Below are positions 35,101-42,718 of a stretch of DNA of 64,000 nt, in pieces; the stretch's first letter is position 1; the number at the start of each line of letters is the position of its first letter. The DNA is from Gammaproteobacteria bacterium (lineage in GTDB: Bacteria > Pseudomonadota > Gammaproteobacteria > Steroidobacterales > Steroidobacteraceae), in assembly GCA_027452045.1 (NCBI GenBank), contig DAIDHH010000141.1, positions 1 to 64,000 of the forward strand, read 5' to 3'. Made by a program: the position numbers and the translations under genes. The notes below the pieces were generated by a model. The model was given only the letters and a program-made list of their open reading frames with translations. It had not been told where the DNA came from and searched no databases.

Positions 35101-35240
35101 ATCTGTTCAATACGCCGCAGTATGCATCGGCGACCTTCAGCCCCTCGCTTGCCGGCGCGCCGCCGCCGCAATACGTCACCAACGGGCCCATTTACGGAGT
35201 GCCTCTGACGCTGAAACTCACGGCGGGAATCAATTGGTAG
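32160..35240 (+). CDS. Oar-like TonB-dependent receptor for a glycan
   Basis: A 1026-residue outer-membrane receptor. The signal peptide (LIASFVASTLAASSAALIPHTAQA) leads to a carboxypeptidase-regulatory-like beta domain (TLEGHADPGTKIVATN..YILIGLPPGRYRVRAG), a TonB box (EEVLVTGRR), a plug (NTAFRGGAQEAQNANVYIDGMS) and a long barrel. This long class is typical of polysaccharide receptors next to LacI regulators. GGGGGGAAA precedes the ATG at 32160. It should carry an oligosaccharide to the periplasm for the enzymes downstream. Confidence 0.93.
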   Translation: MTKPIAYRRKLIASFVASTLAASSAALIPHTAQAQIANATLEGHADPGTKIVATNIATGARREAQASKSGTYILIGLPPGRYRVRAGSEEQTLTLSVASTITFDFTSTKLRTATLEEVLVTGRRLVEVRTPAVGGLVSQRTIETIPQITRNFLEFADTVPGVTFTVDGNGNTAFRGGAQEAQNANVYIDGMSMTDFVQGGIAGQSGPTKNPNVGDPGNPFPQSAIAEYRVITSNYSAQYAQVASAAIAAKTKSGTNRFQGSSFVSFTNQNLRADTPAEANSTKPGDPKALGGQSLEYGASFGGPIVKNVAHFFVAYEHKDLALPNTVFPPGGGVPTVAGLQSLLPASVWSQFGPTTNPFTENLLFAKLDYEPTENDRLELSELYRFESQISGANGQTAASSANSVDNRFSRVGLYWLHAGDSWTNQARLSYESSGQTPFSSSTAPQDTYVWFCNPADTGCTGSQSTIINVNGENVYSQFKNQQQVWTFSDDFTLANLNFAGTHTLKMGVSYSGTKLAYQDAGQGSQFYYAVDSTGTYATPYQASYTALYQGNKQVRADSNDNLYGLYLQDDWNVNQHLEFNLGVRYDYETVPAWEHFVTPQTVVGDIYGPYSAGSSVTYAQALALGGENIANYISNGHNRSPQSNEIQPRLGFSYDIEGNQRYVIFGGYARSYDRNIFDLMSLELTKSALAEPQVNFYGGGYSFNSCVTAANAGPNCLAWNPAYMSLANLQGLNTTPFGEIDMVNNHIKSPYSDQFSLGFRTRLGEWDASITLSEVKSYNRIVGQLGNRAANGAYYVPCSWGNAGVCPAWGGVPGTTGNLVLWNNGGKDTNKEVLVFLDKPYTRASGWSATVAYTYSDAYQNDYYSYFTNNNYLFDLPKVSMYPMVPSSVIPKHRVVITGSINGPWGIVYGAKLTLATPVGFGGSAPCPTTIQQCQGYWDFPMTGFPRDAWGEHNLDLQATKDFGLRVYGLKGYVRLDVLDLFNTPQYASATFSPSLAGAPPPQYVTNGPIYGVPLTLKLTAGINW

Positions 35241-35250
35241 CACGACGCAC

Positions 35251-35278
35251 GGCCGCCGGGGTGCTTGTCCCGGCGGCC
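35251..35278 (+). terminator. GC-rich hairpin after the glycan receptor gene
   Basis: Ten-bp perfect arms (GGCCGCCGGG / CCCGGCGGCC) with an 8-nt loop begin 10 bp after the receptor stop. No T-run follows. It may stabilise the receptor mRNA 3' end or pause polymerase ahead of the next hairpin. Confidence 0.5.
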
Positions 35279-35307
35279 TGCGGACTGCAATATGCCTGAT
35301 GTCATCT

Positions 35308-35338
35308 CCCAGGGGAGCGCCTCCCCTGGGATTCTTTC
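35308..35338 (+). terminator. Terminator-like hairpin between receptor and halogenase genes
   Basis: Ten-bp perfect arms (CCCAGGGGAG / CTCCCCTGGG) with a CGC loop are followed by ATTCTTTC. This is close to an intrinsic terminator with a short, interrupted T-tract. Because downstream genes run in the same direction without another clear promoter, it probably works as a partial terminator that keeps receptor mRNA in excess. Confidence 0.6.
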
Positions 35339-35388
35339 GGCGCGCCGTGGCGCGCGCACGCTCGAGCAGTGCCGGAGAGGGGCAATCA

Positions 35389-36903
35389 ATGAATGAGCAG
35401 AGCATCCGGCGGTTGGTGATCGTTGGCGGCGGTACGGCAGGCTGGATGGCGGCCACGGCGCTACGGCGCCTCCTCTACCCGGGTCTTTCCATCGACGTGG
35501 TCGAATCCGAGGAGATCGGCAGCATCGGAGTCGGCGAGGCCACCATCCCGCCGTTCCGTGTGCACAACGCCCTGCTCAAGATCGACGAGCGAGAGTTCGT
35601 GCGGGGAACTCAGGCGACTTTCAAGCTCGGTATCGAGTTCCGGGACTGGACGCGGCTCGGGGATTCGTACATTCATGGCTTCGGCAAACTCGGGCTGGAC
35701 CTGGATGGGCAGCCCTTTCACCTCTACTGGACCCGGGCCATGCAGGCCGGCATCGGCAAGGATCTGGGGCTTTATTCCTTCAATGTCCAGGCTGCCCGCC
35801 AACACCGCTTCATGCCGACGCCCACGGATGCGCCGAAGAACACACCGCTCGAAGACATCGTTTACGCGTACCACTTCGACGCGGCGCTCTACGCCCGGTA
35901 TTTGCGGCGCATCGCGGAGGCGGATGGCGTGCGGCGTATCGAGGGGCGGATCGTGGATGTGCGGCTGCACCCGGAAAGCGGCTTCGTGGATTCGCTCGTG
36001 CTGCAGGATGGCCGCACCGTGTCGGGAGATTTCTTCATCGATTGCTCGGGCTTCCGCGGCCTGCTCATCGAGCAGCACCTGCACTCCGGTTACGAGGACT
36101 GGTCACACTGGCTGCCGTGCGACCGCGCCTGGGCTGTGCCGTGCGAGAACGTCGTACCGCCTGTGCCCTACACGCGCGCAAGCGCGCGCTCGGCAGGTTG
36201 GCAATGGCGAATCCCATTGCAGCACCGTGTGGGCAACGGGCATGTATTCTCCAGCCGCTTCATGAGCGAGGACGAAGCGGCGGCGGTGCTGCTCGCCAGT
36301 CTCGAAGGCCGGCCGCTCGCCGAACCCAGGCTCATCCCCTTCCACGGGGGCAAGCGGCGGCGCGCCTGGATCCGCAACGTCGTGGCCATAGGGCTTTCGG
36401 GCGGATTCCTCGAGCCCCTGGAGTCGACGGCCATACACCTGATCCAGACCTCGATCGCGAAGCTGGCACTGCTGTTTCCCGAGCGTGATTGCAGCGAAGC
36501 GCTGCAGAACCGCTACAACGCGCAAATGGACTATGAATTCGAGCGGGTGCGCGACTTTCTCATCCTGCACTACCACGCAACGGAGCGTGCCGACACGCCG
36601 TTCTGGAACTACTGTCGCACCATGGAGATTCCGGAGTCGCTGCGTGAGTACATCGCACTGTTTCGCGACAGCGCCCGCATCATGCCTCGCAGCGATGAAC
36701 TGTTCACCACCGTGAGCTGGGCCCAGGTGATGATCGGCCAGGGCATCTCCCCCCGCCGCTATCCTCCCGTCATCGATCGCTTGACCCAGGCGGAGCTCAA
36801 GCAGTTCGTCGATCACGTCGAGGAGGTCATCGGCAGCTGCGTTGCGCTCGTGCCTCCCCACGAGGCGTTCATCGCGCGGCACTGCAAGGCGCCACCGCCC
36901 TGA
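35389..36903 (+). CDS. Flavin-dependent tryptophan-halogenase-family protein
   Basis: A 504-residue protein with the FAD motif GGGTAGWMAA (residues 9-18), GEATIPPF, the region with the family lysine (TFKLGIEFRDW) and the WxWxIP signature (GWQWRIPLQ), which marks flavin-dependent halogenases over simple monooxygenases. Relatives occur widely inside TonB-receptor sugar loci, where the real substrate is unknown; a halogenated tryptophan product should not be assumed. GGAGAGGGG precedes the ATG at 35389. The next gene starts 19 bp after its stop. Confidence 0.9.
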   Translation: MNEQSIRRLVIVGGGTAGWMAATALRRLLYPGLSIDVVESEEIGSIGVGEATIPPFRVHNALLKIDEREFVRGTQATFKLGIEFRDWTRLGDSYIHGFGKLGLDLDGQPFHLYWTRAMQAGIGKDLGLYSFNVQAARQHRFMPTPTDAPKNTPLEDIVYAYHFDAALYARYLRRIAEADGVRRIEGRIVDVRLHPESGFVDSLVLQDGRTVSGDFFIDCSGFRGLLIEQHLHSGYEDWSHWLPCDRAWAVPCENVVPPVPYTRASARSAGWQWRIPLQHRVGNGHVFSSRFMSEDEAAAVLLASLEGRPLAEPRLIPFHGGKRRRAWIRNVVAIGLSGGFLEPLESTAIHLIQTSIAKLALLFPERDCSEALQNRYNAQMDYEFERVRDFLILHYHATERADTPFWNYCRTMEIPESLREYIALFRDSARIMPRSDELFTTVSWAQVMIGQGISPRRYPPVIDRLTQAELKQFVDHVEEVIGSCVALVPPHEAFIARHCKAPPP

Positions 36904-36922
36904 TCCGGCCGCGAAACGTCTC

Positions 36923-38677
36923 ATGATCCACAGGATCCCCACAGGGGCGCGCGTTGCCCTGGCGGTGCCGAGTGCTTTCGCTGCCTTTTTGCACATCGCG
37001 CAATCGGCGGCAGGCACCGCCGCGCCTCAGCCCCGACCGCCACATTCACGGCAAGAGCAGCTATCGCCTTCGCCCCTCTCTTCGCTCCCCCGGCCTCACG
37101 TGTGGCACCTCGGGGCGCCACCGCCAAGCCAGTATCGCGAAATCGCGCGTCGTACGGGCGATGAGTTCTGGAAGAGGAAGAATCCGTTCATGGGGCTGGC
37201 ACGGCAACTCACTCGCGCGCGTAATGCACTCAGCGCACGAGCGTGCGATCCGCCGGGGCCGGCGACCCCGCGCAAACCCCTTGCGCCGGTTTCTGAAAGA
37301 TGCGTGCAGTGGATCACCGCCGACACTCAACGCATGTATCGGGATATCGAGCGGCGGACATTCGACTATTTCTGGGACACCGCCGACCCGGTTACCGGAT
37401 TGAGCCCGGACCGCTGGCCGGCGCGCGCTCCGGCCAGCATCGCGGCCGTCGGCTTTGCGCTGACGGCCGACGTGATCGGCGCCCACCGCGGATACGTCAC
37501 CCGAGAGGCTGCCGCCTCACGAGTGGTGAAGGTCCTCGCGTTCCTGCTCACCCGTCCCGAGGGACCGGGGCCGAGGGGCTATGCGGGCTACCACGGGTTG
37601 TTCTATCACTTCCTCGACATGCATACCGGTCTGAGGTACGGCAATAGCGAGCTGTCCACCATAGATACCGCCTTGCTGATGGCGGGAGTGCTCACCGCGG
37701 AAAGCTACTTCGATCGTCCCACCAGGCAGGAACGGCGGATCCGCCGATTGGCCGACCGGCTGTACCGTCGCGTCGATTGGGGGTGGGCTGCGCCGGGGCT
37801 GAATCCGCTCGTGAGCATGGCCTGGCTTCCCGGTCACGGCTTCTACAAGGCGCGCTGGGCCGGATTCAACGAGGCGTCCATTCTGTACATCCTCGGTCTA
37901 GGCTCCCCCACCCACCCCTTGCGCGACAATGCCTGGAGCGCCTGGATGGCCAGCAACGGGCGCGACTGGCGGCAGCTCGACGGTCAGACGCTGCTCGCCA
38001 TCGGTCCCCAGTTTGTCTTTCAATACACGGCCGTGTGGGTGGATATGCGGGATATCGCCGATCCTTTCATGCGGTCCCACGGAGAGAACTTCTTCGAAAA
38101 CGATCGCAGGGCGACTCTCGCCCAGCGCCAGTACGCCATCAACAATCCGCACGGCTGGGCGGGATACGGGCCCGACATCTGGGGGCTCACCGCCTGTGAC
38201 GGGCCGGGAAATGTGCGCGCCCCGTATCGGGGCCGGCTGCGGCAATTTCACAGCTATGACGCTCGCGGAATAACCGATCAGGACGATGACGACGGCACGC
38301 TCGCTCCGACCGCCGTGCTCGGCTCTCTGCCGTTCGCGCCCCGGTACGTGACCGCGGCGACACGCGCGCTGTTGCGTCAATACGGCGACATCATCTATAC
38401 CCGCTACGGTTTTCTCGACTCCTTCAACCCGAGCTTCACCCAGCCCGGACTGGCTCGCAAGGGGCACGTCGTGCCGGGCCGCGGCTGGGTCGATGACGAC
38501 TTCATCGGGATTGACCAGGGTCCGATCATCGCAATGATCGAGAACCATCGCAGTGGCCTGATCTGGCGGATCATGCGACACAATCCCTACATCCGCGCCG
38601 GACTGCGGCGCGCCGAATTCACGGGCGGGTGGTTCAGTGCGGCTACGGCCCGCGCCACGGCGGGACGTCGGCCGTGA
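36923..38677 (+). CDS. Glycoamylase-like enzyme (GH144-type beta-1,2-glucanase candidate)
   Basis: A 584-residue exported enzyme; the signal is VALAVPSAFAAFLHIAQSAAG. From about residue 125 it has the (alpha/alpha)6 glycoamylase-like domain: DIERRTFDYFWDTADPVTGLSPDRWP, HGFYKARWAGFNEASILYILGLGSP, GWAGYGPDIWGLTACDGPG and DDDGTLAPTAVLGSLPFAP. This PF10091-type domain includes GH144 endo-beta-1,2-glucanases. Assignment to beta-1,2-glucan is an inference; other glucans are possible. A Pro/Ser-rich linker precedes the domain. Its TGA overlaps the next GTG start. Confidence 0.85.
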   Translation: MIHRIPTGARVALAVPSAFAAFLHIAQSAAGTAAPQPRPPHSRQEQLSPSPLSSLPRPHVWHLGAPPPSQYREIARRTGDEFWKRKNPFMGLARQLTRARNALSARACDPPGPATPRKPLAPVSERCVQWITADTQRMYRDIERRTFDYFWDTADPVTGLSPDRWPARAPASIAAVGFALTADVIGAHRGYVTREAAASRVVKVLAFLLTRPEGPGPRGYAGYHGLFYHFLDMHTGLRYGNSELSTIDTALLMAGVLTAESYFDRPTRQERRIRRLADRLYRRVDWGWAAPGLNPLVSMAWLPGHGFYKARWAGFNEASILYILGLGSPTHPLRDNAWSAWMASNGRDWRQLDGQTLLAIGPQFVFQYTAVWVDMRDIADPFMRSHGENFFENDRRATLAQRQYAINNPHGWAGYGPDIWGLTACDGPGNVRAPYRGRLRQFHSYDARGITDQDDDDGTLAPTAVLGSLPFAPRYVTAATRALLRQYGDIIYTRYGFLDSFNPSFTQPGLARKGHVVPGRGWVDDDFIGIDQGPIIAMIENHRSGLIWRIMRHNPYIRAGLRRAEFTGGWFSAATARATAGRRP

Positions 38678-39972
38678 GGCTCGCCGCCGCCAAAGGTCTC
38701 TTGACTGCCGTCGCCGGTGCGGCCGTTCTTGCCTGTGCGGGCTGCGCGCGCTCATCATGTGGGCTGACGGTTTGGGCGATCGGTTCCGAGGCGGAGGCGC
38801 TCGAGCAAATGGTCCCCGGCTTTGAAAGGAGCCGTCCCGGGGTGCACGTCTGTGTGCAAGAGCTCGCCTGGAGCTCAGCCCAGGTAAGACTCCTGTCGGC
38901 CGTGGCGGCCGGCGATCCGCCGGATGTCGCACAGGTGGGTGACACGGACTTGGCGATGCTGGTCACGCTGCACGCGCTGCGGCCGCAGCGGCGGATCGCG
39001 GACGACCTCTTCCCCGGGGCGCTCGAAGTCACGCGCTTCGATGGGATCTCTTACGGCGTGCCCTGGTATGTCGACACGCGGCTGCTCTTCTACCGCCCGG
39101 ACATCCTGCGGCGCGCGGGCTTCAACCGGCCGGCCCGGACCTGGAGCGGGTGGCTGAGGCAGATGCGTGCGGTGAAGCGTCTTCTCGGTCCCGGACAGTA
39201 CCCGCTGCTCGCTCCCACCAACGAGTACGAGTTTCTCGAAGTCCTCGCCCTGCAGCAACCGGCCCCGATGTTGCGGGACGGCGATCGCTACGGCAATTTC
39301 GAGAGCACCTCGTTCCGGCAGGCACTATCATTCTACAAAGGGCTGTACCAGCGGCATCTGGCGGCACGAATCGATGATCGCCAGCTCGTCAACCTGTGGT
39401 GGGAGATGGCGCGCGGAGACTTCGTGTTCTACGTGTCAGGCCCATGGAACATCGGTGAATTCCGTCGCTTCCTGCCGCCTCGGGACGAAGCCCTGTGGAT
39501 GACCGCCCCGATGCCCGGGCCCGATGGCCCGGGCGCCTCGATCATCGGCGGCTCGGATTTCGTGGTGTTCCGGGCCTCTCACCGTGCCTCCGTGGCGCAC
39601 CAGTTCATCCGCTACATGCTGGCCGATCCACAACAGGTCCGGCTGTACGAGATCACGGGCGATCTGCCGTCGCGGCGCGGCGTGTGGCGGCTGCCACCGC
39701 TTGCCACGGACGTCAAGTTGCGGGCGTTCCACACGCAGCTCGAACGCGTGCGTCCCTTCGAGGCGATTCCGGAGTGGGACGAGATCATGGATGGCATGCG
39801 TCGCATGGCTGCACGAGTGGCGGCCGGCGATGTCTCGGTGCGAAGCGCGACGAGGCGGTTCGACCACGCGGTCGATGACTGGCTCGCCAAGCGTCGCGAG
39901 CTTCTGGCGCGCTCCATGCCCGCGACGGCGACGGCCCCCCACGGCCGGGAGCCCCCGGTGGACTCGCCATGA
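38674..39972 (+). CDS. Sugar ABC importer substrate-binding lipoprotein
   Basis: A 432-residue family-1 (MalE/UgpB-like) binding protein with a lipoprotein-type signal (GLLTAVAGAAVLACAGC). Recognisable parts are LTVWAIGSEAEALEQMVPGFE, GDPPDVAQVGDTDLAML, the YGVPWYVDTRLLFYRPDILRRAGF block and GPWNIGEF. GTG start at 38674 overlapping the previous stop (GTGA), and an ATGA overlap with the first permease. It should bind oligosaccharides in the periplasm. A receptor plus an ABC importer in one locus covers both membranes. Confidence 0.92.
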   Translation: MRLAAAKGLLTAVAGAAVLACAGCARSSCGLTVWAIGSEAEALEQMVPGFERSRPGVHVCVQELAWSSAQVRLLSAVAAGDPPDVAQVGDTDLAMLVTLHALRPQRRIADDLFPGALEVTRFDGISYGVPWYVDTRLLFYRPDILRRAGFNRPARTWSGWLRQMRAVKRLLGPGQYPLLAPTNEYEFLEVLALQQPAPMLRDGDRYGNFESTSFRQALSFYKGLYQRHLAARIDDRQLVNLWWEMARGDFVFYVSGPWNIGEFRRFLPPRDEALWMTAPMPGPDGPGASIIGGSDFVVFRASHRASVAHQFIRYMLADPQQVRLYEITGDLPSRRGVWRLPPLATDVKLRAFHTQLERVRPFEAIPEWDEIMDGMRRMAARVAAGDVSVRSATRRFDHAVDDWLAKRRELLARSMPATATAPHGREPPVDSP

Positions 39973-40850
39973 CGCGCAAGCACCCATCCGGCGTGCTGTT
40001 TGTCCTGCCGGCGCTCTTGCTGCTCGCGCTCTTCGTATTCATCCCGCTGATCGGGGTGTTCGGGCTCAGTCTGACCGACTTCGATGTCTACGCGCTCGCC
40101 GACTCAGCCAACCTGCACCTGATCGGCGCCGCCAACTATTGGCATCTGCTTCGGGATAGACAGGCTTGGCAGGCGCTCGAGGTCACTCTCGTAGTGGTGC
40201 TGGTGGGCGTGCCGGCGACGCTGCTCCTCTCCCTGATCTCCGCGCTGATGATCGAATCCATCGCCGAGCGATGGCGCGGGCTGTTTCGCACGGCGCTGTT
40301 CGTGCCCGTCGTGTGCTCAACGGTCGCCATCGCGATCAGTTGGCGCTATCTTCTCAACACCCGCTTCGGCCTGGTCAACCACCTGCTTGCACTGCTCGGC
40401 CTCGGCACTCCTGACTGGCTCGGCAGCCCGAACCTGGCGATCCTCGCGATCACCCTCGTCGTGGTCTGGAAGGGGTTCGGGTACGGGATGATCATCGTGG
40501 CCGCAGCGCGTAGGGAAATACCCGATGAGTTGTACGATGCCGCCCGCATCGAGGGCGCAGGCGTGCGCCAGCGGCTGCTGCGCATCACGGTGCCCATGCT
40601 CGCCCCAACGCTCGGCCTCCTGGCTCTGCTCGATGTCAGCGGCTACTGGCAGCTCTTTGCCGAACCCTATGTGCTCACGCAGGGCGGCCCGCTCGGCAGC
40701 ACCACGAGTCTGCTGTTGCTGATGTACGAGCGCGGTTTCCGATGGTGGCGCTGGGGAACCGCGAGCGCCATCGCCATGGCGCTCACCGCCGTGATGTGGC
40801 TGTTCGCATGGGTACAGCGGCACACCCGGGCCGGCTGGCGGGGAGAGTGA
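39969..40850 (+). CDS. Sugar ABC importer permease, MalF-type
   Basis: A 293-residue permease with six predicted helices. The first is LFVLPALLLLALFVFIPLIGVFGLSL. The EAA loop reads YDAARIEGAGVRQRLLRITVPMLAPTL, the ATPase contact. ATGA overlap with the binding protein and 1 bp to the second permease indicate translational coupling. Confidence 0.94.
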   Translation: MTRKHPSGVLFVLPALLLLALFVFIPLIGVFGLSLTDFDVYALADSANLHLIGAANYWHLLRDRQAWQALEVTLVVVLVGVPATLLLSLISALMIESIAERWRGLFRTALFVPVVCSTVAIAISWRYLLNTRFGLVNHLLALLGLGTPDWLGSPNLAILAITLVVVWKGFGYGMIIVAAARREIPDELYDAARIEGAGVRQRLLRITVPMLAPTLGLLALLDVSGYWQLFAEPYVLTQGGPLGSTTSLLLLMYERGFRWWRWGTASAIAMALTAVMWLFAWVQRHTRAGWRGE

Positions 40851-40851
40851 G

Positions 40852-41679
40852 GTGAGTCTGCGTACCCGCGCACTGCAGGTCACGACCTACCTGGGGCTCG
40901 CCATTCTCGCCATCGCCACCCTCTTTCCGCTGTTGTGGGTGACCTCGATCGCGCTCATGCGCGCGCCGGAGACCGCCGCCGGCACGCCGCCCCTCTGGCC
41001 GCACCATCCGACGCTCTATAATGTCGTCGACATCATCCGCCGCCAGCACCTCGGCCGGTATTTCTTCAATTCAATGGTCGTCGCGGCCGCCACTACCGCA
41101 CTGTCCGTGCTGGTCGCCGGCTCCGCCGGCTATGCGCTGGCACGCGTCGACTTCCGCGGCAGGCGCCTCGTGTCATGGCTGGTCATGCTTGGCGTCCTTA
41201 TCCCGAACCAGGCGCTAGTCCTGCCGCTGTTCGAGATGTTCCGCGCGGTGCACCTGATCAACCATTATGCGGCGCTGGTGCTGCCCGCCGCCGCCAACCC
41301 GGTCGGTATCGTGCTGGTGCAGGCCTACATGCGCGGCATCCCCGCGGAAATTCTCGATGCCGCGCGCATCGACGGCGCTAGCGAATGGCGCATCTTCCGC
41401 TCGATCGTGGTGCCGCTCATGGCCCCGATGCTGGCCGCGGTGGGGGTATTGATTTTCGTGGTGAGCTGGAATGACTTCATGTGGCCGATGATCGCCATGC
41501 AGCAGGAGGGCATGCAGACCCTGCCGGTCGCCCTGGCGGCGATCGACCGCGAGCACTACCAGGACATCGGACTTATGGCAGCGGGGGCGACCGTGACCAT
41601 ACTGCCGATGGTCTTGGTGTTCCTGGCATCGCAACGCTATTACCTGCGGTCGGTGATCGCGGGAAGCCTCACGGACTGA
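40852..41679 (+). CDS. Sugar ABC importer permease, MalG-type
   Basis: A 275-residue permease, GTG start. Helices include LGLAILAIATLFPLLWVTSIAL, and the EAA loop is LDAARIDGASEWRIFRSIVVPLMAPML. The C-terminal FLASQRYYLRSVIAGSLTD is typical of the MalG side. Pairs with the preceding permease; 1 bp to the ATPase gene. Confidence 0.94.
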   Translation: MSLRTRALQVTTYLGLAILAIATLFPLLWVTSIALMRAPETAAGTPPLWPHHPTLYNVVDIIRRQHLGRYFFNSMVVAAATTALSVLVAGSAGYALARVDFRGRRLVSWLVMLGVLIPNQALVLPLFEMFRAVHLINHYAALVLPAAANPVGIVLVQAYMRGIPAEILDAARIDGASEWRIFRSIVVPLMAPMLAAVGVLIFVVSWNDFMWPMIAMQQEGMQTLPVALAAIDREHYQDIGLMAAGATVTILPMVLVFLASQRYYLRSVIAGSLTD

Positions 41680-41680
41680 C

Positions 41681-42718
41681 ATGGCCGCTCTCGAGATCGA
41701 GAATGTCGGGAAGATCCTGCGCGACGGTCAGGCAGTGTTGCGCGATGTGACCTGCGCGGCCCGGGACGGGGAACTCCTCGCGGTTGTCGGACCCTCGGGT
41801 TGTGGAAAGTCCACCCTGTTGCGCATGGTCGCGGGGCTCGAATCCGTTACCAGCGGGGTCATCCGTATCGGCGGGCAGACGGTCAACGAGCTGGCGCCCC
41901 AGCAGCGCGACGTCGCGATGGTGTTCCAGAACCACGCGCTATATCCGCACATGACCGTATACGAGAATCTCGCGTTTGGACTGCTGGTGCGTGGCACACC
42001 GCGCGCGAACATCGACTTGCGGGTCAGGCGGACCGCAGCGCAACTCGGTCTCGAGGCGATGCTTAGACGCTATCCACGCGAGCTCTCCGGCGGCCAGAGG
42101 CAGCGCACGGCCCTCGGCAGGGCGATGCTGCGTCAACCCGCTGTGTTCCTCCTCGACGAGCCGCTCTCGAGCCTCGATGTGCCGCTGCGCGCTGAGCTGA
42201 GGCGCGAACTCTCCACCCTGCACCGCTCCCTCGGCACGACCATGGTGTACGTCACTCACGACCAATCCGAGGCGCTGTCGCTAGGTGAGCGCATAGTGGT
42301 GCTTGCCGGCGGACGGGTGCAGCAGATCGACACGCCGGTCCAAGTCTACCACCGGCCGGCAAATCGCTTTGTGGCCGGATTCGTCGGCTGGCCACCGATG
42401 AACTTTCTCGCAGCCGAGTCCTTTGACGATCCCACGCGCGTACCGGCCGGCGAAGGCGCACTGGAGTACGGCGTGCGTCCTGAATGCTTCTGCGCGCGAC
42501 CCGGAGGTGCGGATGATCTGCCATTGACCGGCCGCATCGAGCGGATCGAGTCGCAAGGCAGCGAATGGCATCTGGAACTCACGCACCGGCTCGGGCAGGT
42601 GCTGGCGCGCCTTCGCCCCGAGGAGGCGCTGCGCGTCGGGGAGCAGGTTCGACTCTGGGTCAAACGGGAGGATTTGCATGCCTTCGATCGCGCCAGTGGC
42701 TTGCGTGTGGAGCTATGA
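41681..42718 (+). CDS. Sugar ABC importer ATPase, MalK/UgpC-type
   Basis: A 345-residue ATPase with Walker A GPSGCGKST, signature LSGGQRQRTALGRAM, Walker B VFLLDEPLSSLD and H-loop VTHDQSEA. The C-terminal TOBE/OB region (about 240-345) includes the PVQVYHRPANRFVAGFVGWPPMNF linker, as in MalK. Most loci rely on a shared MsmK-type ATPase; having a dedicated one makes this importer self-contained. Confidence 0.94.
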   Translation: MAALEIENVGKILRDGQAVLRDVTCAARDGELLAVVGPSGCGKSTLLRMVAGLESVTSGVIRIGGQTVNELAPQQRDVAMVFQNHALYPHMTVYENLAFGLLVRGTPRANIDLRVRRTAAQLGLEAMLRRYPRELSGGQRQRTALGRAMLRQPAVFLLDEPLSSLDVPLRAELRRELSTLHRSLGTTMVYVTHDQSEALSLGERIVVLAGGRVQQIDTPVQVYHRPANRFVAGFVGWPPMNFLAAESFDDPTRVPAGEGALEYGVRPECFCARPGGADDLPLTGRIERIESQGSEWHLELTHRLGQVLARLRPEEALRVGEQVRLWVKREDLHAFDRASGLRVEL

